64,000 nucleotides of DNA from RYN-230 sp963844695 (GCA_963844695.1 CAWJPL010000020.1:42431-106430); one strand, 5' to 3'; positions 6,544 to 14,812 are shown, numbered from the stretch's first letter. Notes: generated by a model not told the origin, from the letters alone. A program made the numbers and translations.

Positions 6544-7521
6544 ATGAGTCCAGGGCAGGCCGGACGGCCGGTGACCTCCGGGGAGCTGATCGCGGAGCTG
6601 GCCGCCCGCGCGCCGCAGGCCGGAGCGAACACCGGGACGTGGCCGGGCCTGACCGTCTACCGGTTCACCGCGCCGACCGGGCCCAGCTGGGAGGAGATCC
6701 AGTCGCTGTCCTTGTGCGTCGTGGCCCAGGGCCGCAAGGCGGTCACCGTCGACGGCGAGACCTACCTGTACGACCCGTTTCACTACCTGGTGCTGAGCAG
6801 CCACCTGAATTTCCAGGCCGAAATCCTGGAGGCGTCGCCGAGCCTGCCGTTCCTGTCCTTCGTCCTGCAGATCGAGCCGGCCCTGGTCCGCCGGGTGTCC
6901 AGCGACATGCTGGAACGCCGCACCACTGCGTTCCGCTCGCGCCCGGGTGAGGCGCAGGCCCCGGAACGCCAGGCGCTGGTGTCCGCACTCGACCAGGAGT
7001 TGCTCGGAGCGGTGCTCAGGTTCCTCCGCGCGGTGGGCCGGGACACCGACCGGCGGGTGCTGGCTCCCCTGTACCTGCAGGAGATGGTCTTCCGGGTGCT
7101 GCAGCGGGAGCAGTTCGCCCGGCTGCTGTCGCTCGCCGCGGCGCAGGCCGCGACCAACCCCGTGTCGGCGGTGCTCGACTACGTGCGGGCCCACCTGTCC
7201 GAGCCCCTGACCGTGGCGGACATGGCCGAGCAGGTCAGCCTGAGCCCGTCGGCGTTCGCGCACCTGTTCCGGGACGTCACCGGCCGGTCGCCGTATCAGT
7301 TCCTGAAAGAGATGCGCCTGGACCAGGCCCGCGAGCTGCTGGTGGACGGGAACCTGGCCGTGGCCCGGATCTCCAAGGAGGTGGGCTACGCCAGCGTCTC
7401 GCACTTCATCAGCGAGTTCCGCGGCCGGTTCGGCGTCACTCCCCGGGCCTACTGCGACATGAACGCCATGCACGCCGAGCTGGGCAGCCAGCGGCTCCCG
7501 CAGGACGGCACCCGGGCCTGA
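6544..7521 (+). CDS. AraC-family transcriptional regulator
   Basis: 325 residues. The N-terminal half (PGLTVYRFTAPTGPSWEEIQSLSLCVVAQGRKAVTVDGETYLYDPFHYLVLS) is the AraC_N cupin-like ligand domain. The C-terminal ~100 residues carry two helix-turn-helix motifs (EPLTVADMAEQVSLSPSAFAHLFRDVTGRSPYQF, then AVARISKEVGYASVSHFISEFRGRFGVTPRAY). The ATG at 6544 is chosen because AAGGAGG stands 8-9 bases upstream; an in-frame GTG/ATG further upstream lacks this. It is divergent from the monooxygenase operon and is its most likely activator, perhaps responding to substrate or product. Confidence 0.93.
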   Translation: MSPGQAGRPVTSGELIAELAARAPQAGANTGTWPGLTVYRFTAPTGPSWEEIQSLSLCVVAQGRKAVTVDGETYLYDPFHYLVLSSHLNFQAEILEASPSLPFLSFVLQIEPALVRRVSSDMLERRTTAFRSRPGEAQAPERQALVSALDQELLGAVLRFLRAVGRDTDRRVLAPLYLQEMVFRVLQREQFARLLSLAAAQAATNPVSAVLDYVRAHLSEPLTVADMAEQVSLSPSAFAHLFRDVTGRSPYQFLKEMRLDQARELLVDGNLAVARISKEVGYASVSHFISEFRGRFGVTPRAYCDMNAMHAELGSQRLPQDGTRA

Positions 7522-7690
7522 CCCTTCGCATCTGCGTCCTCCGTCGCTCTGGCTGCCAATCGCCGTAGCGAGGAGGCAGAATAAGCGAAAAGTGCCCGGC
7601 TGCGGAGGGGCAGATTGTGGGCTGTGCCGTAGAGGCTGGCTTTGGCGCCACCCATTCCGCTGCCCTGCGGCGCGACCACCCCGGTGCCGC

Positions 7691-8233
7691 ATGAGCGGGG
7701 GCATCGAGATCCGCGGGCCCCGGCTACTGCTCCGGGCTCTGCGGGCCAGTGAGATCGACGAGGAATGGCAGGCCATGGTCGACGCCGATCCCATGGTGAT
7801 CGCCGAACTGCCCGATGAGGAGGCGTTCCGGGCCCGGCTGCGGCAATCGGGCCGCCTGATCGGTGGCGAGCTCGACCTGGCCGTCGACCTGGACGGGGCG
7901 CTGATCGGGCGGATCCAGACGTTCGTGCCCCCGGGCCGCCCGCTGCCCCCGGCGACTTTCGAGGTCGGGATAGGTCTGCGCGAGCACGCCCGGGGTCAGG
8001 GTCATGGCCGCGAAGCCCTGGCCCTGCTGACCGGCTGGCTGTTCGGGCAGGCCGCTGCTGAGGTCGTCGAGAGCGCCACCGACCCTGCGAACGCCGCGAT
8101 GCGGGCGGTCTTCCGCCGGGCCGGGTGGGCCGAGGCCGGATCGCAGACCGAGTTCGGCCGCGAATGGGCCGTCTACCGGATCACCCGGGAGGACTGGCTG
8201 GCCTCGCGAAGTACGGGGCGGACTCCTTACTGA
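7691..8233 (+). CDS. GNAT-family N-acetyltransferase (RimJ/RimL type)
   Basis: 180 residues from ATG 7691 (MSGGIEIRGPRLLLRALR). The RGPRLLLR opening and the acetyl-CoA loop region VGIGLREHARGQGHGREALALLTGWLF are typical; ANAAMRAVFRRAGWAEAG is the usual C-terminal helix-strand. The substrate is unknown. The 3' end overlaps the convergent membrane-protein gene by about 50 bp. Confidence 0.88.
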   Translation: MSGGIEIRGPRLLLRALRASEIDEEWQAMVDADPMVIAELPDEEAFRARLRQSGRLIGGELDLAVDLDGALIGRIQTFVPPGRPLPPATFEVGIGLREHARGQGHGREALALLTGWLFGQAAAEVVESATDPANAAMRAVFRRAGWAEAGSQTEFGREWAVYRITREDWLASRSTGRTPY

Positions 8234-8681
8234 ACAGCAGGATGATCGCGCCCAGCCCGACGAGCCAGACAACGACGCCGGCGATCACCGAAGCCAGCGC
8301 GTGCACCTGGGTAAAGGAAACGATCAGATCCAGGGTGTTGATGCCGAAGAACACGGCCGAGACGATCCTGGCCCAGCTGCGGCCCCGGCGGTTGGCCCAG
8401 GCCATCCACAGCCAGAGGGCTACCGCGATCAGGCCGCCGATCACTGAGGTGACGATGGCGGCTATCTCTGCGTTGTGCCGCTGGGCCGCGGTGTAGTCCG
8501 GGTGCCGGGCCAGAATGCCGTGCTTGAGGCTGGCGATGGTCACCAGGGTGACGACGACCACGACAGCGCTGAGTGCGGCGCCCGCGTACATGAGCCGGAC
8601 CGCGTTCCGGACCGAATTCGGCGGCTCCGCGTCGACTGGCCCGGGTACCTGCGACGGCGACGACGGATAGGGCTGGTACAT
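8181..8681 (-). CDS. Small four-helix membrane protein
   Basis: 166 residues from ATG 8681 (MYQPYPSSPSQVPGP). A Pro-rich cytoplasmic N-terminus is followed by about four hydrophobic segments (LMYAGAALSAVVVVVTLVTI, AIVTSVIGGLIAVALWLWMAW, IVSAVFFGINTLDLIVSF, VIAGVVVWLVGLGAIILLF). This resembles actinobacterial small integral membrane proteins of unknown function. It converges on and overlaps the GNAT gene by 53 bp, so one of the two 3' ends may be shorter in practice. Confidence 0.75.
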   Translation of the reverse strand: MYQPYPSSPSQVPGPVDAEPPNSVRNAVRLMYAGAALSAVVVVVTLVTIASLKHGILARHPDYTAAQRHNAEIAAIVTSVIGGLIAVALWLWMAWANRRGRSWARIVSAVFFGINTLDLIVSFTQVHALASVIAGVVVWLVGLGAIILLFSKESAPYFARPASPPG

Positions 8682-8850
8682 CGCTACTCCCGTGCGCGCG
8701 CCAGCCAGCAACCGGACCGCTCCCCCGTGAGCTGCGGCCGGCCGGCCGGGCCGCATAACTGGTCCTTCAGCCACGTTACGCCGCCCGCACACAGCCAATC
8801 AGCCTGATCTATCTTGCCGGCGCCCCATCTGCCCGCCGGACATTTTCCCT

Positions 8851-9516
8851 TTAAGCGTTGCCCCTTTCAGGGCCTGCTGTCCCGGTGAACCGGGCACTGG
8901 GCTCACCGCGCAGATGCCCGGGCGGGAGTGTCCGGCCGCACAGGACGAGCGCCAGGTCCTGGGCCTGGCCGGACATCGGCACCCCCGACCCGAGCGACCA
9001 GTCCAGGTCCTCGGCGCGCAGGGCGACCCCGGCCAGGTCGGTCCCGAAGAACTTCTGTGACTTGGGCCCGGTGACTGCGGCCAGGACCGTCCGCAGGCGG
9101 TCCTCGGGGACCCGGCGGTCGAGGCCGAGCGCGACCGTGATGTCCAGGCCATGGATCACGTCATGGGTGAGCGCGCCCTCGAAGCCGCCGCCGGGCGGCT
9201 TCCAGCGGTTCTGCTCGTTGTCCCGCAGGGCCGCGGCGAGCTCTTCCGGCGGGGCGGTCCCGTCCCGCCGGGCGCAGCGGTCGGCCATCCGGTTGAAGTT
9301 CCCGCGCGACCTGACCATTTCGAACGCGAACCGGGGGGGACGGTACCGGAACGGCATGGTGATGTGCGCCACGACTTCGCGTACCCGCCATCCCTGGCAC
9401 AGCGTCGCGGCGTCCCATGCCGCCGGGGGCAAGCCGGCCAGGATCGCGGCCAGGTCCCGGCGCTCCGCCGCGATCGCCCCGGCGATGCCCGAGTTCTTCG
9501 TCTCCGCGGCGCTCAT
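8851..9516 (-). CDS. Maleylpyruvate isomerase family mycothiol-dependent enzyme
   Basis: 221 residues, DinB-like mycothiol-dependent enzyme. AIAAERRDLAAILAGLPPAAWDAATLCQGWRVREVVAHI is the classic N-terminal helix pair with the metal-site His of the family; HDVIHGLDITVALGLDRRVPEDRL supplies further ligand-like histidines. Its ATG overlaps the SRPBCC stop (9513-9516). It is the third gene of an ArsR-SRPBCC-mycothiol enzyme operon. The substrate is unknown. Confidence 0.9.
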   Translation of the reverse strand: MSAAETKNSGIAGAIAAERRDLAAILAGLPPAAWDAATLCQGWRVREVVAHITMPFRYRPPRFAFEMVRSRGNFNRMADRCARRDGTAPPEELAAALRDNEQNRWKPPGGGFEGALTHDVIHGLDITVALGLDRRVPEDRLRTVLAAVTGPKSQKFFGTDLAGVALRAEDLDWSLGSGVPMSGQAQDLALVLCGRTLPPGHLRGEPSARFTGTAGPERGNA

Positions 9517-9986
9517 GGTGTCGTCCTCGTCCCCGGGCCGGCGGTGCGGGCCGCGAGGTATCCGGCGAAGCGGTCCAGGGAAGTGCGGAAGCCGGCCTGG
9601 GCCTCTGGGGACCGGGCAAACTCGGGCACGTTGACCTGGCGGATCTCGACCCCGGTGCGAGTGCCACCGAGGTCGGTGAAGGTCACGGTCACTGTCATCC
9701 CGGAGTGGGCCTCGGTCCACACCAGCCTTTCCGGCGGAGCGACCTCGTCGTAGACCGCCTGGGTGGGGTAACGGCTGCCGTCGGCGTCGTTGATCATGAC
9801 GGTCTCGAACACCCCGCCCGGGCGCGGGTCCACGGTGATGTACTCGACCGGGGCGCTGGTCCCGGCCGGGCCCCAGAAGTGGGTGAGGTGCTCCGGCTGG
9901 GTCATGCACTGGAAGACAAGCTCACGCGGGGCCTCGAAGACCCTGGTGAAGACGAGTTCAGCCGGGTCTGCTGCTGAGTTGCTCAC
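9513..9986 (-). CDS. SRPBCC (AHSA1/START-like) domain protein
   Basis: 157 residues. LVFTRVFEAPRELVFQCMTQPEHLTHFWGP and DPRPGGVFETVM, then AHSGMTVTVTFTDLGGTRTGVEI, are standard AHSA1 motifs. GTG start 9986 overlaps the ArsR stop. ArsR-AHSA1 pairs are very common in actinobacteria; the AHSA1 protein probably binds a hydrophobic ligand. Function is not determined. Confidence 0.92.
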   Translation of the reverse strand: MSNSAADPAELVFTRVFEAPRELVFQCMTQPEHLTHFWGPAGTSAPVEYITVDPRPGGVFETVMINDADGSRYPTQAVYDEVAPPERLVWTEAHSGMTVTVTFTDLGGTRTGVEIRQVNVPEFARSPEAQAGFRTSLDRFAGYLAARTAGPGTRTTP

Positions 9987-10414
9987 TGGTCGCTCTTTTC
10001 GTTCGACGGCGGCCGCCCGTCCGGCGGCTCGGGCTTTTGCGGCGGGGTCCGCCCCGCATCGCCAGCTGGTCCTCGCTGGAGATCGCGCAGGTGGGCGTCG
10101 AGCTTGTCGAACCGCTCGGCCCAGATCCGGCGGTTGTCCTCGATCCAGGCGGCGGCCGGCTCGAGCGCCCCGGCCTCGAGGTGGCAGGGCCGGAACTGAG
10201 CCCGCCGGGTCCGCGAGATGATCCCGCAGCGCTCGAGAACCTTCAGGTGCTTGGAGATCCCGGGCAGGGTCAGGTCGAAGGGAGCGGCTAGTTCGTTCAC
10301 CGTGGCGTCTCCCCGCGCCAGCCGGGCCACGATGGCCCGGCGGGTCGGATCCGCCAGGGCCGTGAAAGTGGCGTCGAGCTGGTCTTGCGCCACCGCTGTG
10401 CCAGCACTGGGCAT
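9983..10414 (-). CDS. ArsR-family transcriptional regulator
   Basis: 143 residues from ATG 10414. The winged helix is FTALADPTRRAIVARLARGDATVNELAAPFDLTLPGISKHLKVLERCGII. A GTG 42 bases upstream keeps the frame, but the ATG at 10414 has GGGAGGT (10418-10424) just before it, and a promoter whose predicted start point is about 10440 lies further up; both favour 10414. No metal-binding cysteine pair in the alpha3 helix is seen, so it is likely of the SRPBCC-linked, non-metal type. First gene of a three-gene overlapping operon. Confidence 0.92.
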   Translation of the reverse strand: MPSAGTAVAQDQLDATFTALADPTRRAIVARLARGDATVNELAAPFDLTLPGISKHLKVLERCGIISRTRRAQFRPCHLEAGALEPAAAWIEDNRRIWAERFDKLDAHLRDLQRGPAGDAGRTPPQKPEPPDGRPPSNEKSDQ

Positions 10415-10446
10415 CTGACCTCCCGCGACTGTGATCCTGTTCATGT

Positions 10447-10475
10447 ATTTGACCACCTAGTTAATTAGCTGTCAA
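10447..10475 (-). promoter_or_regulatory. Sigma-70-type promoter of the ArsR operon
   Basis: On the minus strand TTGACA (10470-10475) and TCAAAT (10447-10452) are separated by exactly 17 bp, an ideal -35 hexamer with a moderate -10. AT-rich flanks (GTTAATTAGC) and two AGTTAA half-sites surround the -35, a plausible ArsR autoregulatory site. From about 10457 to 10741 there is no convincing gene. Confidence 0.6.
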
Positions 10476-10741
10476 GTTAAGTACTCAGCCTGGCTCGCCT
10501 CTCAGCGGTCTCGGGGTCATGACCACCACCTCAAAGCGCACGGCGGACCGAGGCAGTCGCACAGCGGCATCAGGCCGCGGATCGCCACGCTGCCGCCCAA
10601 CCGGTTCCGGCACGAACTTTCCTGACCCGGACTCCGCCCACGGAGTGGGTTATCGCCGAGATCGTCAACGGCGTGTTCCTCCCCCACGTCGCGAACCCTT
10701 CATGACCCTGGTCAATGAGTACTGCTAGAGAGGTGCGCGGC

Positions 10742-10996
10742 TTAGCGCGGCCTGGCGGGGACAAACTCCGCAGGGTTTTCGCCCAGGGCGGCGGCGAGGC
10801 GCGCGAGGGTGCGGGAGCGGCAGGGTGCGGTGGGCTGGCGTTCCAGGCGCCGCATGGTTGTCAGGCTGATCCCGGCGTGAGTGGCGAGTTGTTCCTGGGA
10901 CAGCCCGTGCTGGTGGCGTAACTGCCGTAGTTGCCTGCCGTCCAGGACGGTTGTCCAGCGTTGCGCCCCAAGGTGGGTGCTGACCGTGCCGGTCAT
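10742..10996 (-). CDS. XRE-family helix-turn-helix protein
   Basis: 84 residues. LRQLRHQHGLSQEQLATHAGISLTTMRRLERQPTAPCRSRTLARLAAALG is a complete Cro/C1-type domain, with a short tail ENPAEFVPARPR. The ATG overlaps the stop of the upstream small gene by 4 bp (10993-10996). Together with the following GntR gene this resembles small actinobacterial regulator clusters. Confidence 0.88.
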   Translation of the reverse strand: MTGTVSTHLGAQRWTTVLDGRQLRQLRHQHGLSQEQLATHAGISLTTMRRLERQPTAPCRSRTLARLAAALGENPAEFVPARPR

Positions 10997-11295
10997 CCTG
11001 TTCCGCCTGCCTGGCTGGCCTCGGTCAGTACGGCGAGCAGTTCGGGTAAGTCGGGGGTGATCACCGTGTGCGGACGGGCGGCCGGGTGCAGGGACCGCGC
11101 GACGTAGACGGTGCGGTCTGGGATGATCTCCCGCCAGATCCTGTGGCCGGGGAAGTCACGCTGGATCTTCATCAGAGTCTCGTCGTCCGCCGCGGGGCTG
11201 ACGCCAGATTGGCCGCCGCAATGCGGGGCAGCGGTCCCGGAGGTCGCGGGCGAATCGGGGCTACTTGCACTGGATGGCTGACGATGGTCGCTCAT
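10993..11295 (-). CDS. Small conserved hypothetical protein next to XRE regulator
   Basis: 100 residues. The C-terminal part LMKIQRDFPGHRIWREIIPDRTVYVARSLHPAARPHTVITPDLPELLAVLTEA looks like a conserved small domain found with XRE or GntR genes in actinobacteria; the Ser/Pro-rich first 40 residues look variable, so a start at the internal ATG (KIQRDFPG) is possible. It overlaps the XRE gene by 4 bp. Function unknown. Confidence 0.65.
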   Translation of the reverse strand: MSDHRQPSSASSPDSPATSGTAAPHCGGQSGVSPAADDETLMKIQRDFPGHRIWREIIPDRTVYVARSLHPAARPHTVITPDLPELLAVLTEASQAGGTG

Positions 11296-11379
11296 AGCTG
11301 AATGCTATATCAACTATGTCAGCTATGGCAGACATGAGCTGGCTCACCTACCATGATCAGCACGGTTACCTTGATCAGC

Positions 11380-11628
11380 ATGGAACGGTATGTCGTCAAC
11401 GTGCACGCGCCGGAGCCGAGCTACCTGCAGCTCGCTTCGCAGTTGCGGGCCCGGATTCACTCCGGGGAGATCGGGCCGCGCGAGGCGCTTCCCTCGATCA
11501 CGTACCTGACCGGTGAGACCGGGCTGGCTGTCGGCACCGTCCGTAAGGCCATCGGCGTCCTCGTCGACGAAGGGCTCGCGTACACCGTGCCCGGACGCGG
11601 AACCTTCGCCAGCCCGCGCAAGAGCTAA
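11380..11628 (+). CDS. GntR-family winged-helix regulator, DNA-binding domain only
   Basis: About 82 residues from ATG 11380 (MERYVVNVHAPEPSYLQLASQLRARIHSGEIGPREALPSI). GETGLAVGTVRKAIGVLVDEGLAYTVPGRGTFAS completes a GntR winged helix. There is no ligand domain, so it is the short YtrA-like or element-borne type. An in-frame ATG at 11353 would add nine residues. It is divergent from the hypothetical-XRE pair across about 85 bp. Confidence 0.85.
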   Translation: MERYVVNVHAPEPSYLQLASQLRARIHSGEIGPREALPSITYLTGETGLAVGTVRKAIGVLVDEGLAYTVPGRGTFASPRKS

Positions 11629-11717
11629 CTCACACGGGTCCGCGGAAGCCCGGGGATCGTTGTCTGCGGCACCCTTCTGCATCCATGAATGCTCGTGCTG
11701 CAATCGGCGGTCGCGGC

Positions 11718-12497
11718 TCAGGGCCGGGTCGCGATGAGTACTTCGACCCGGAATGGCTCGGTGACCACACCCGCGGGGTACAGGTCCAGGACGGCCGCGC
11801 GGACGTCCCTGCTGAACGCGGGGGCGTTGTCGCCCAGGAGCGCCGGGGTGGAGAACGAGTACGACAGTTGCAGGCCCGTCACTTCTTCGACGGTCAATTG
11901 CCGTGACCATGACCAGGTCAGGGTGCCCACTGCGCAGAACGCCGAGTTAGCCAGGACGTCGCGGTGACTGTAGATGCCTGTCCCAGCGGCCTGCCGGTCG
12001 CCGAGATACCGGGCCCGGATCCGGGCGATGGCGTACTCCCAGTCCGGCTGCTCGCTGTCACCCAGAACGTCATTGATGACAACCACAGCCCCATCTGGTG
12101 CCAGCATCTCGTCCAGGACGGCCAGCACGGCGGGCCGGTCGGTCCAGTGGAACGACGCGGCGAAGACCGCCAGGTCGGCCCCCGGCCCGGCGAGCGCGGC
12201 GATCTGGCTGGAGTCGCCCTCCAGCCAGGTGATGTTGCCAGCCCCGGCCGCCTGGGCCGCCTGCCGGCCGCGGGCCAGCATGCCTGGCGCCGGATCGATC
12301 GCCACCACAGCCTGGGCGTGGCGGGCCAGTGGGATCGTGAGCTGGCCAGTACCGCACCCGATGTCCAGCACGCGCTGGGTGCCGTCCAGCCCCGCGCGGG
12401 CCGCTAGGGCGTCCACCAGGCTCTGCGGGTACCCCGGCCGGTATTGCGCATAGTGGTCAACAGCCGAGCTGAACAACTGCTGAGGAACGCCGTCCAC
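11718..12497 (-). CDS. Class I SAM-dependent methyltransferase
   Basis: 259 residues. SAM motif I is VLDIGCGTGQLTIPLA; motif II-like ALAGPGADLAVFAASFHW and LAPDGAVVVINDV follow. The N-terminus FSSAVDHYAQYRPGYPQSLVDALAAR is typical of the YcgJ/UbiE-like group. The substrate is unknown. It stands alone between two intergenic stretches. Confidence 0.9.
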   Translation of the reverse strand: MDGVPQQLFSSAVDHYAQYRPGYPQSLVDALAARAGLDGTQRVLDIGCGTGQLTIPLARHAQAVVAIDPAPGMLARGRQAAQAAGAGNITWLEGDSSQIAALAGPGADLAVFAASFHWTDRPAVLAVLDEMLAPDGAVVVINDVLGDSEQPDWEYAIARIRARYLGDRQAAGTGIYSHRDVLANSAFCAVGTLTWSWSRQLTVEEVTGLQLSYSFSTPALLGDNAPAFSRDVRAAVLDLYPAGVVTEPFRVEVLIATRP

Positions 12498-12614
12498 AGT
12501 TCACCGCCTCCGGCTCTGATAGGGCACATGGGGGCCAGCAAAAAGTGTCCATTATTTCAGCCGCCGTCACCTACCGGAGAACTTCCGTACGCCTTGGCGA
12601 CCTAACGTCGCCTG

Positions 12615-12835
12615 ATGCTTTCTCGTCGCAAGTTCCTGCAGATCTCGGCCACTTCGACTGGACTCGCCATCACCGGACCGTCTGCTCGGCCGACAGCGTG
12701 CAGTCGGTGTCCCCCTTGCCGGTGAACCATCCGTCGCGAGCCCAGACCTTCGGCGCGATCCCTGGCCCGACCGGGACGCCTGGCATGTCTCATCTGTTCA
12801 GGAACTACAGCGGGAAGGACGTCCACGAGCGTTGA
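12615..12835 (+). pseudogene. Remnant of a Tat-secreted protein
   Basis: In the 430-bp stretch between two minus-strand genes, ATG 12615 opens MLSRRKFLQISATSTGLAITG, a textbook twin-arginine signal (SRRKFLQ plus hydrophobic run). This frame stops at 12725 after 36 codons. Another frame stays open to 12835 (NHPSRAQTFGAIPGPTGTPG, then HLFRNYSGKDVHER), so a frame break and a large deletion are possible. The parent family cannot be identified. It may also be a short spurious frame. Confidence 0.35.
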
Positions 12836-12926
12836 CCCGCCTGCTCGCCCGGGCTGGCGGCGGCCCGGGCGAGCAGCGAGTAGCTGGCGAGCCACGTCGG
12901 CCTCCCCCACCCCCTCCTCGAGGGTT

Positions 12927-13328
12927 CTAGGTCGCCGCCGCGGCTGCCTGGGCGCTTGCTAGTTCGCCAGCGCTGATCTCGACGCAGAACTCGTTGCCCT
13001 CAGGATCGGCGAGGATCACCCAGCCGAACTCGGGGCGAAGGTCGCTGACGACCGTGGCGCCGAGCCTGGTGAGCCGGGCGATTTCCTCGTCCTGGGTCCG
13101 GTCAGCCGGCATGACGTCCAGATGCACCCGGTTCTTGATCGTCTTCCCCTCGGGAACCCCGACGAAGTAGAGCCGCGGATGACCCTCGCCCAGGTTCCCG
13201 ACGGCGGAATCCTGGGAGCCCGGCTGAGGCCTCTCGATCACCGGCCACCCTGTGACTTCTCCCCAGAACCTGGCCAGGGCGCGAGGATCGGCGCAGTCGA
13301 ACGTGATGTTAAGAATGGCAGAACTCAC
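12927..13328 (-). CDS. VOC-family (glyoxalase-like) protein
   Basis: 133 residues from GTG 13328 (VSSAILNITFDCADPRALARFWGEVTGWPV). One bleomycin-resistance/glyoxalase fold with KNRVHLDVMPADRTQDEEIARLTRLGATVV and the C-terminal DPEGNEFCVE signature. A longer open frame upstream lacks family similarity. It resembles the VOC gene at 42166 closely in layout. It is divergent from a PPOX oxidoreductase gene. Confidence 0.88.
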   Translation of the reverse strand: MSSAILNITFDCADPRALARFWGEVTGWPVIERPQPGSQDSAVGNLGEGHPRLYFVGVPEGKTIKNRVHLDVMPADRTQDEEIARLTRLGATVVSDLRPEFGWVILADPEGNEFCVEISAGELASAQAAAAAT

Positions 13329-13410
13329 GGCGTTCTCCGCTCGTGTGCGGGCAGGCAGGCTCCACCCATGATCTCGCGGGGCGTGCGCCAGGCGGCTGTA
13401 CCGTGCCGTC

Positions 13411-13806
13411 ATGGCTATCTCATTCAGCGCGGAGACCCTCAGGCTGCTGGGCGGACGTAACTACGCCGTCCTGGCCACCATCAACCCCGACGGCAGCCCG
13501 CACACCTCCGCGATGTGGGTCGGCCTCGACGGTGATGACCTGCTGTTCTCCACCCTGGAAGGACGCGTGAAGCACCGCAACATGCTGCGTGACCCGCGCG
13601 TCAGCGTCACCGTGTGGGACTTCGCGGACCCGGAAATCTCGGTGGATCTCCGTGGTCGGGTGTCGATGACACCCGACCCTGAGCGGCTGCTGCATATCCA
13701 GCTGTCCCGCAAATACGACGGCACCGATCCAGGCCAGGACGCTCCTGGCGCGCGCCGCGTGATCGTCCGGATGGCAGTGGAGAGCGCGGCCGGGCATGCC
13801 GCATAG
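13411..13806 (+). CDS. PPOX-class F420-dependent-type oxidoreductase
   Basis: 131 residues, split-barrel flavin/F420-binding fold: NYAVLATINPDGSPHTSAMWVGLDGDDLLFSTLEGRVKHRNMLRDPRVSVTVWD is the standard family signature. The C-terminal end ARRVIVRMAVESAAGHAA is normal. It is likely a deazaflavin-dependent reductase of unknown substrate. It lies 3 bp before a GNAT gene and is probably cotranscribed with it. Confidence 0.9.
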   Translation: MAISFSAETLRLLGGRNYAVLATINPDGSPHTSAMWVGLDGDDLLFSTLEGRVKHRNMLRDPRVSVTVWDFADPEISVDLRGRVSMTPDPERLLHIQLSRKYDGTDPGQDAPGARRVIVRMAVESAAGHAA

Positions 13807-13809
13807 CCC

Positions 13810-14202
13810 ATGATCACCTACGAGTGGCGTGGGACATTCACCAGCAGCGAGGTCGGCACGCTGCACGCGGCGGCTTTCGGTCACCGGGACGCCGCCCGGA
13901 ACTGGCGGGATCAGGCGAAACGCCACAGCCTGGGCTGGGTCTGCGCCCGAAGCGGGGGCGATCTCACCGGGTTCGTCAACGTGGCCTGGGATGGTGGCGC
14001 CCACGCCTTCGTCCTCGACACCATGGTCGCCCCCTGGATGCACCGGCAGGGCACCGGCACCAGGCTGATCGCCGTTGCCGTCCAGGAGGCACGCGAGGCA
14101 GGCTGCACGTGGCTGCACGTCGACTTCGAGGAGCACCTGCGGCCTTTCTACCTCGGGAGTTGCGGATTCACCCCCTCCGCCGCCGGCCTCATCGCCCTGT
14201 GA
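13810..14202 (+). CDS. GNAT-family N-acetyltransferase
   Basis: 130 residues. GFVNVAWDGGAHAFVLDTMVAPWMHRQGTGTRLIAVAVQEAREAGCTWLHVDFEEHLRPFYLGSCGF contains the Q/RxxGxG/A-type CoA loop (HRQGTGTRL) and the usual C-terminal FYxxxGF. The gap to the PPOX gene is 3 bp. The acceptor substrate is unknown. Confidence 0.9.
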   Translation: MITYEWRGTFTSSEVGTLHAAAFGHRDAARNWRDQAKRHSLGWVCARSGGDLTGFVNVAWDGGAHAFVLDTMVAPWMHRQGTGTRLIAVAVQEAREAGCTWLHVDFEEHLRPFYLGSCGFTPSAAGLIAL

Positions 14203-14242
14203 AGTCCGCGTGCAAACGGGCCGGTTGTCGCGGTTGGGAGAA

Positions 14243-14491
14243 TCAGCCTGCCCACGTAACGTCGGTCAGCGTGACGGTCCCGTAAGCGTCATCAATCACG
14301 TACGTAACCAGTCCGGCCACGCCGAACTCAGCACGCCGCACATATGGATCGCGCGTGGCGAATGTCCGCAGCGGATCGTCCGGGCGCTCGATCACCGTGG
14401 CCATGAGGGAGATGAGCGCGTCTAACGCCTTAGCCGGAAAGTTGCCGAGCTGTCCAAGAACCCGATCACTTAACTCCGCCCGGTAGATCAC
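14243..14491 (-). CDS. RelE/ParE-like toxin
   Basis: 82 residues. MIYRAELSDRVLGQLGNFPAKALDALISLMATVIERPDDPLRTF, then RRAEFGVAGLVTYVIDDAYGTVTLTDVTW, has the RelE/ParE small alpha/beta layout, with the C-terminal strand pair after the basic YVRRAEFG. The ATG overlaps the stop of the upstream partner (14488-14491). It probably forms a toxin-antitoxin or related two-gene unit; catalytic residues are not unambiguous. Confidence 0.7.
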   Translation of the reverse strand: MIYRAELSDRVLGQLGNFPAKALDALISLMATVIERPDDPLRTFATRDPYVRRAEFGVAGLVTYVIDDAYGTVTLTDVTWAG

Positions 14492-14802
14492 CGCGTGCGG
14501 GTTCGTGCCGCTGCTAGCCGCTCCTGCCAGTCCGGAATAACATCCTCGGCCGGCGTTGTCCGGGCGCTTCCGTCACCGACGCCCGCCAGGTCCTCGTAGT
14601 ACCCAGGCTGGCTAGTCGCGATGACCGTCAGCCGCCAGACATGCAAGAGCCGTTGCAGTCGCCGGTACCCGGCCGGATCGTGAGCAGCGTCGATGGCCTC
14701 GTGATACTGGCGCAGGAACTCACTGCGTTCTTGCTGGGGCAGGTCCCGCAGGATGACCGCAGGGTCATCGGGATCCTCGACACCGGTCGGCTCGGCGGAC
14801 AT
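14488..14802 (-). CDS. DUF6247-like protein, putative antitoxin partner
   Basis: 104 residues from ATG 14802. DPAVILRDLPQQERSEFLRQYHEAIDAAHDPAGYRRLQRLLHVWRLTVIATSQPGYYEDLAG fits the all-helical DUF6247-type actinobacterial family found beside RelE-like genes. It overlaps the toxin by 4 bp and lies 10 bp from the end of the MmyB-type regulator. A longer in-frame upstream extension (to 14889) lacks a ribosome site. Confidence 0.68.
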   Translation of the reverse strand: MSAEPTGVEDPDDPAVILRDLPQQERSEFLRQYHEAIDAAHDPAGYRRLQRLLHVWRLTVIATSQPGYYEDLAGVGDGSARTTPAEDVIPDWQERLAAARTRTR

Positions 14803-14812
14803 GAAACTCAAC

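Noticed and set aside
7522..7690. Gene-free 169-bp gap after AraC
   Set aside because: No consistent coding frame, hairpin or repeat was found; reported only as empty.
10519..10728. Short plus-strand frame between the ArsR and XRE genes
   Set aside because: No ribosome site or recognisable domain; composition fits noise.
10742..11628. XRE/hypothetical/GntR patch as an integrated element remnant
   Set aside because: No integrase, relaxase, attachment repeat or tRNA was seen next to it, so mobility is not supported.
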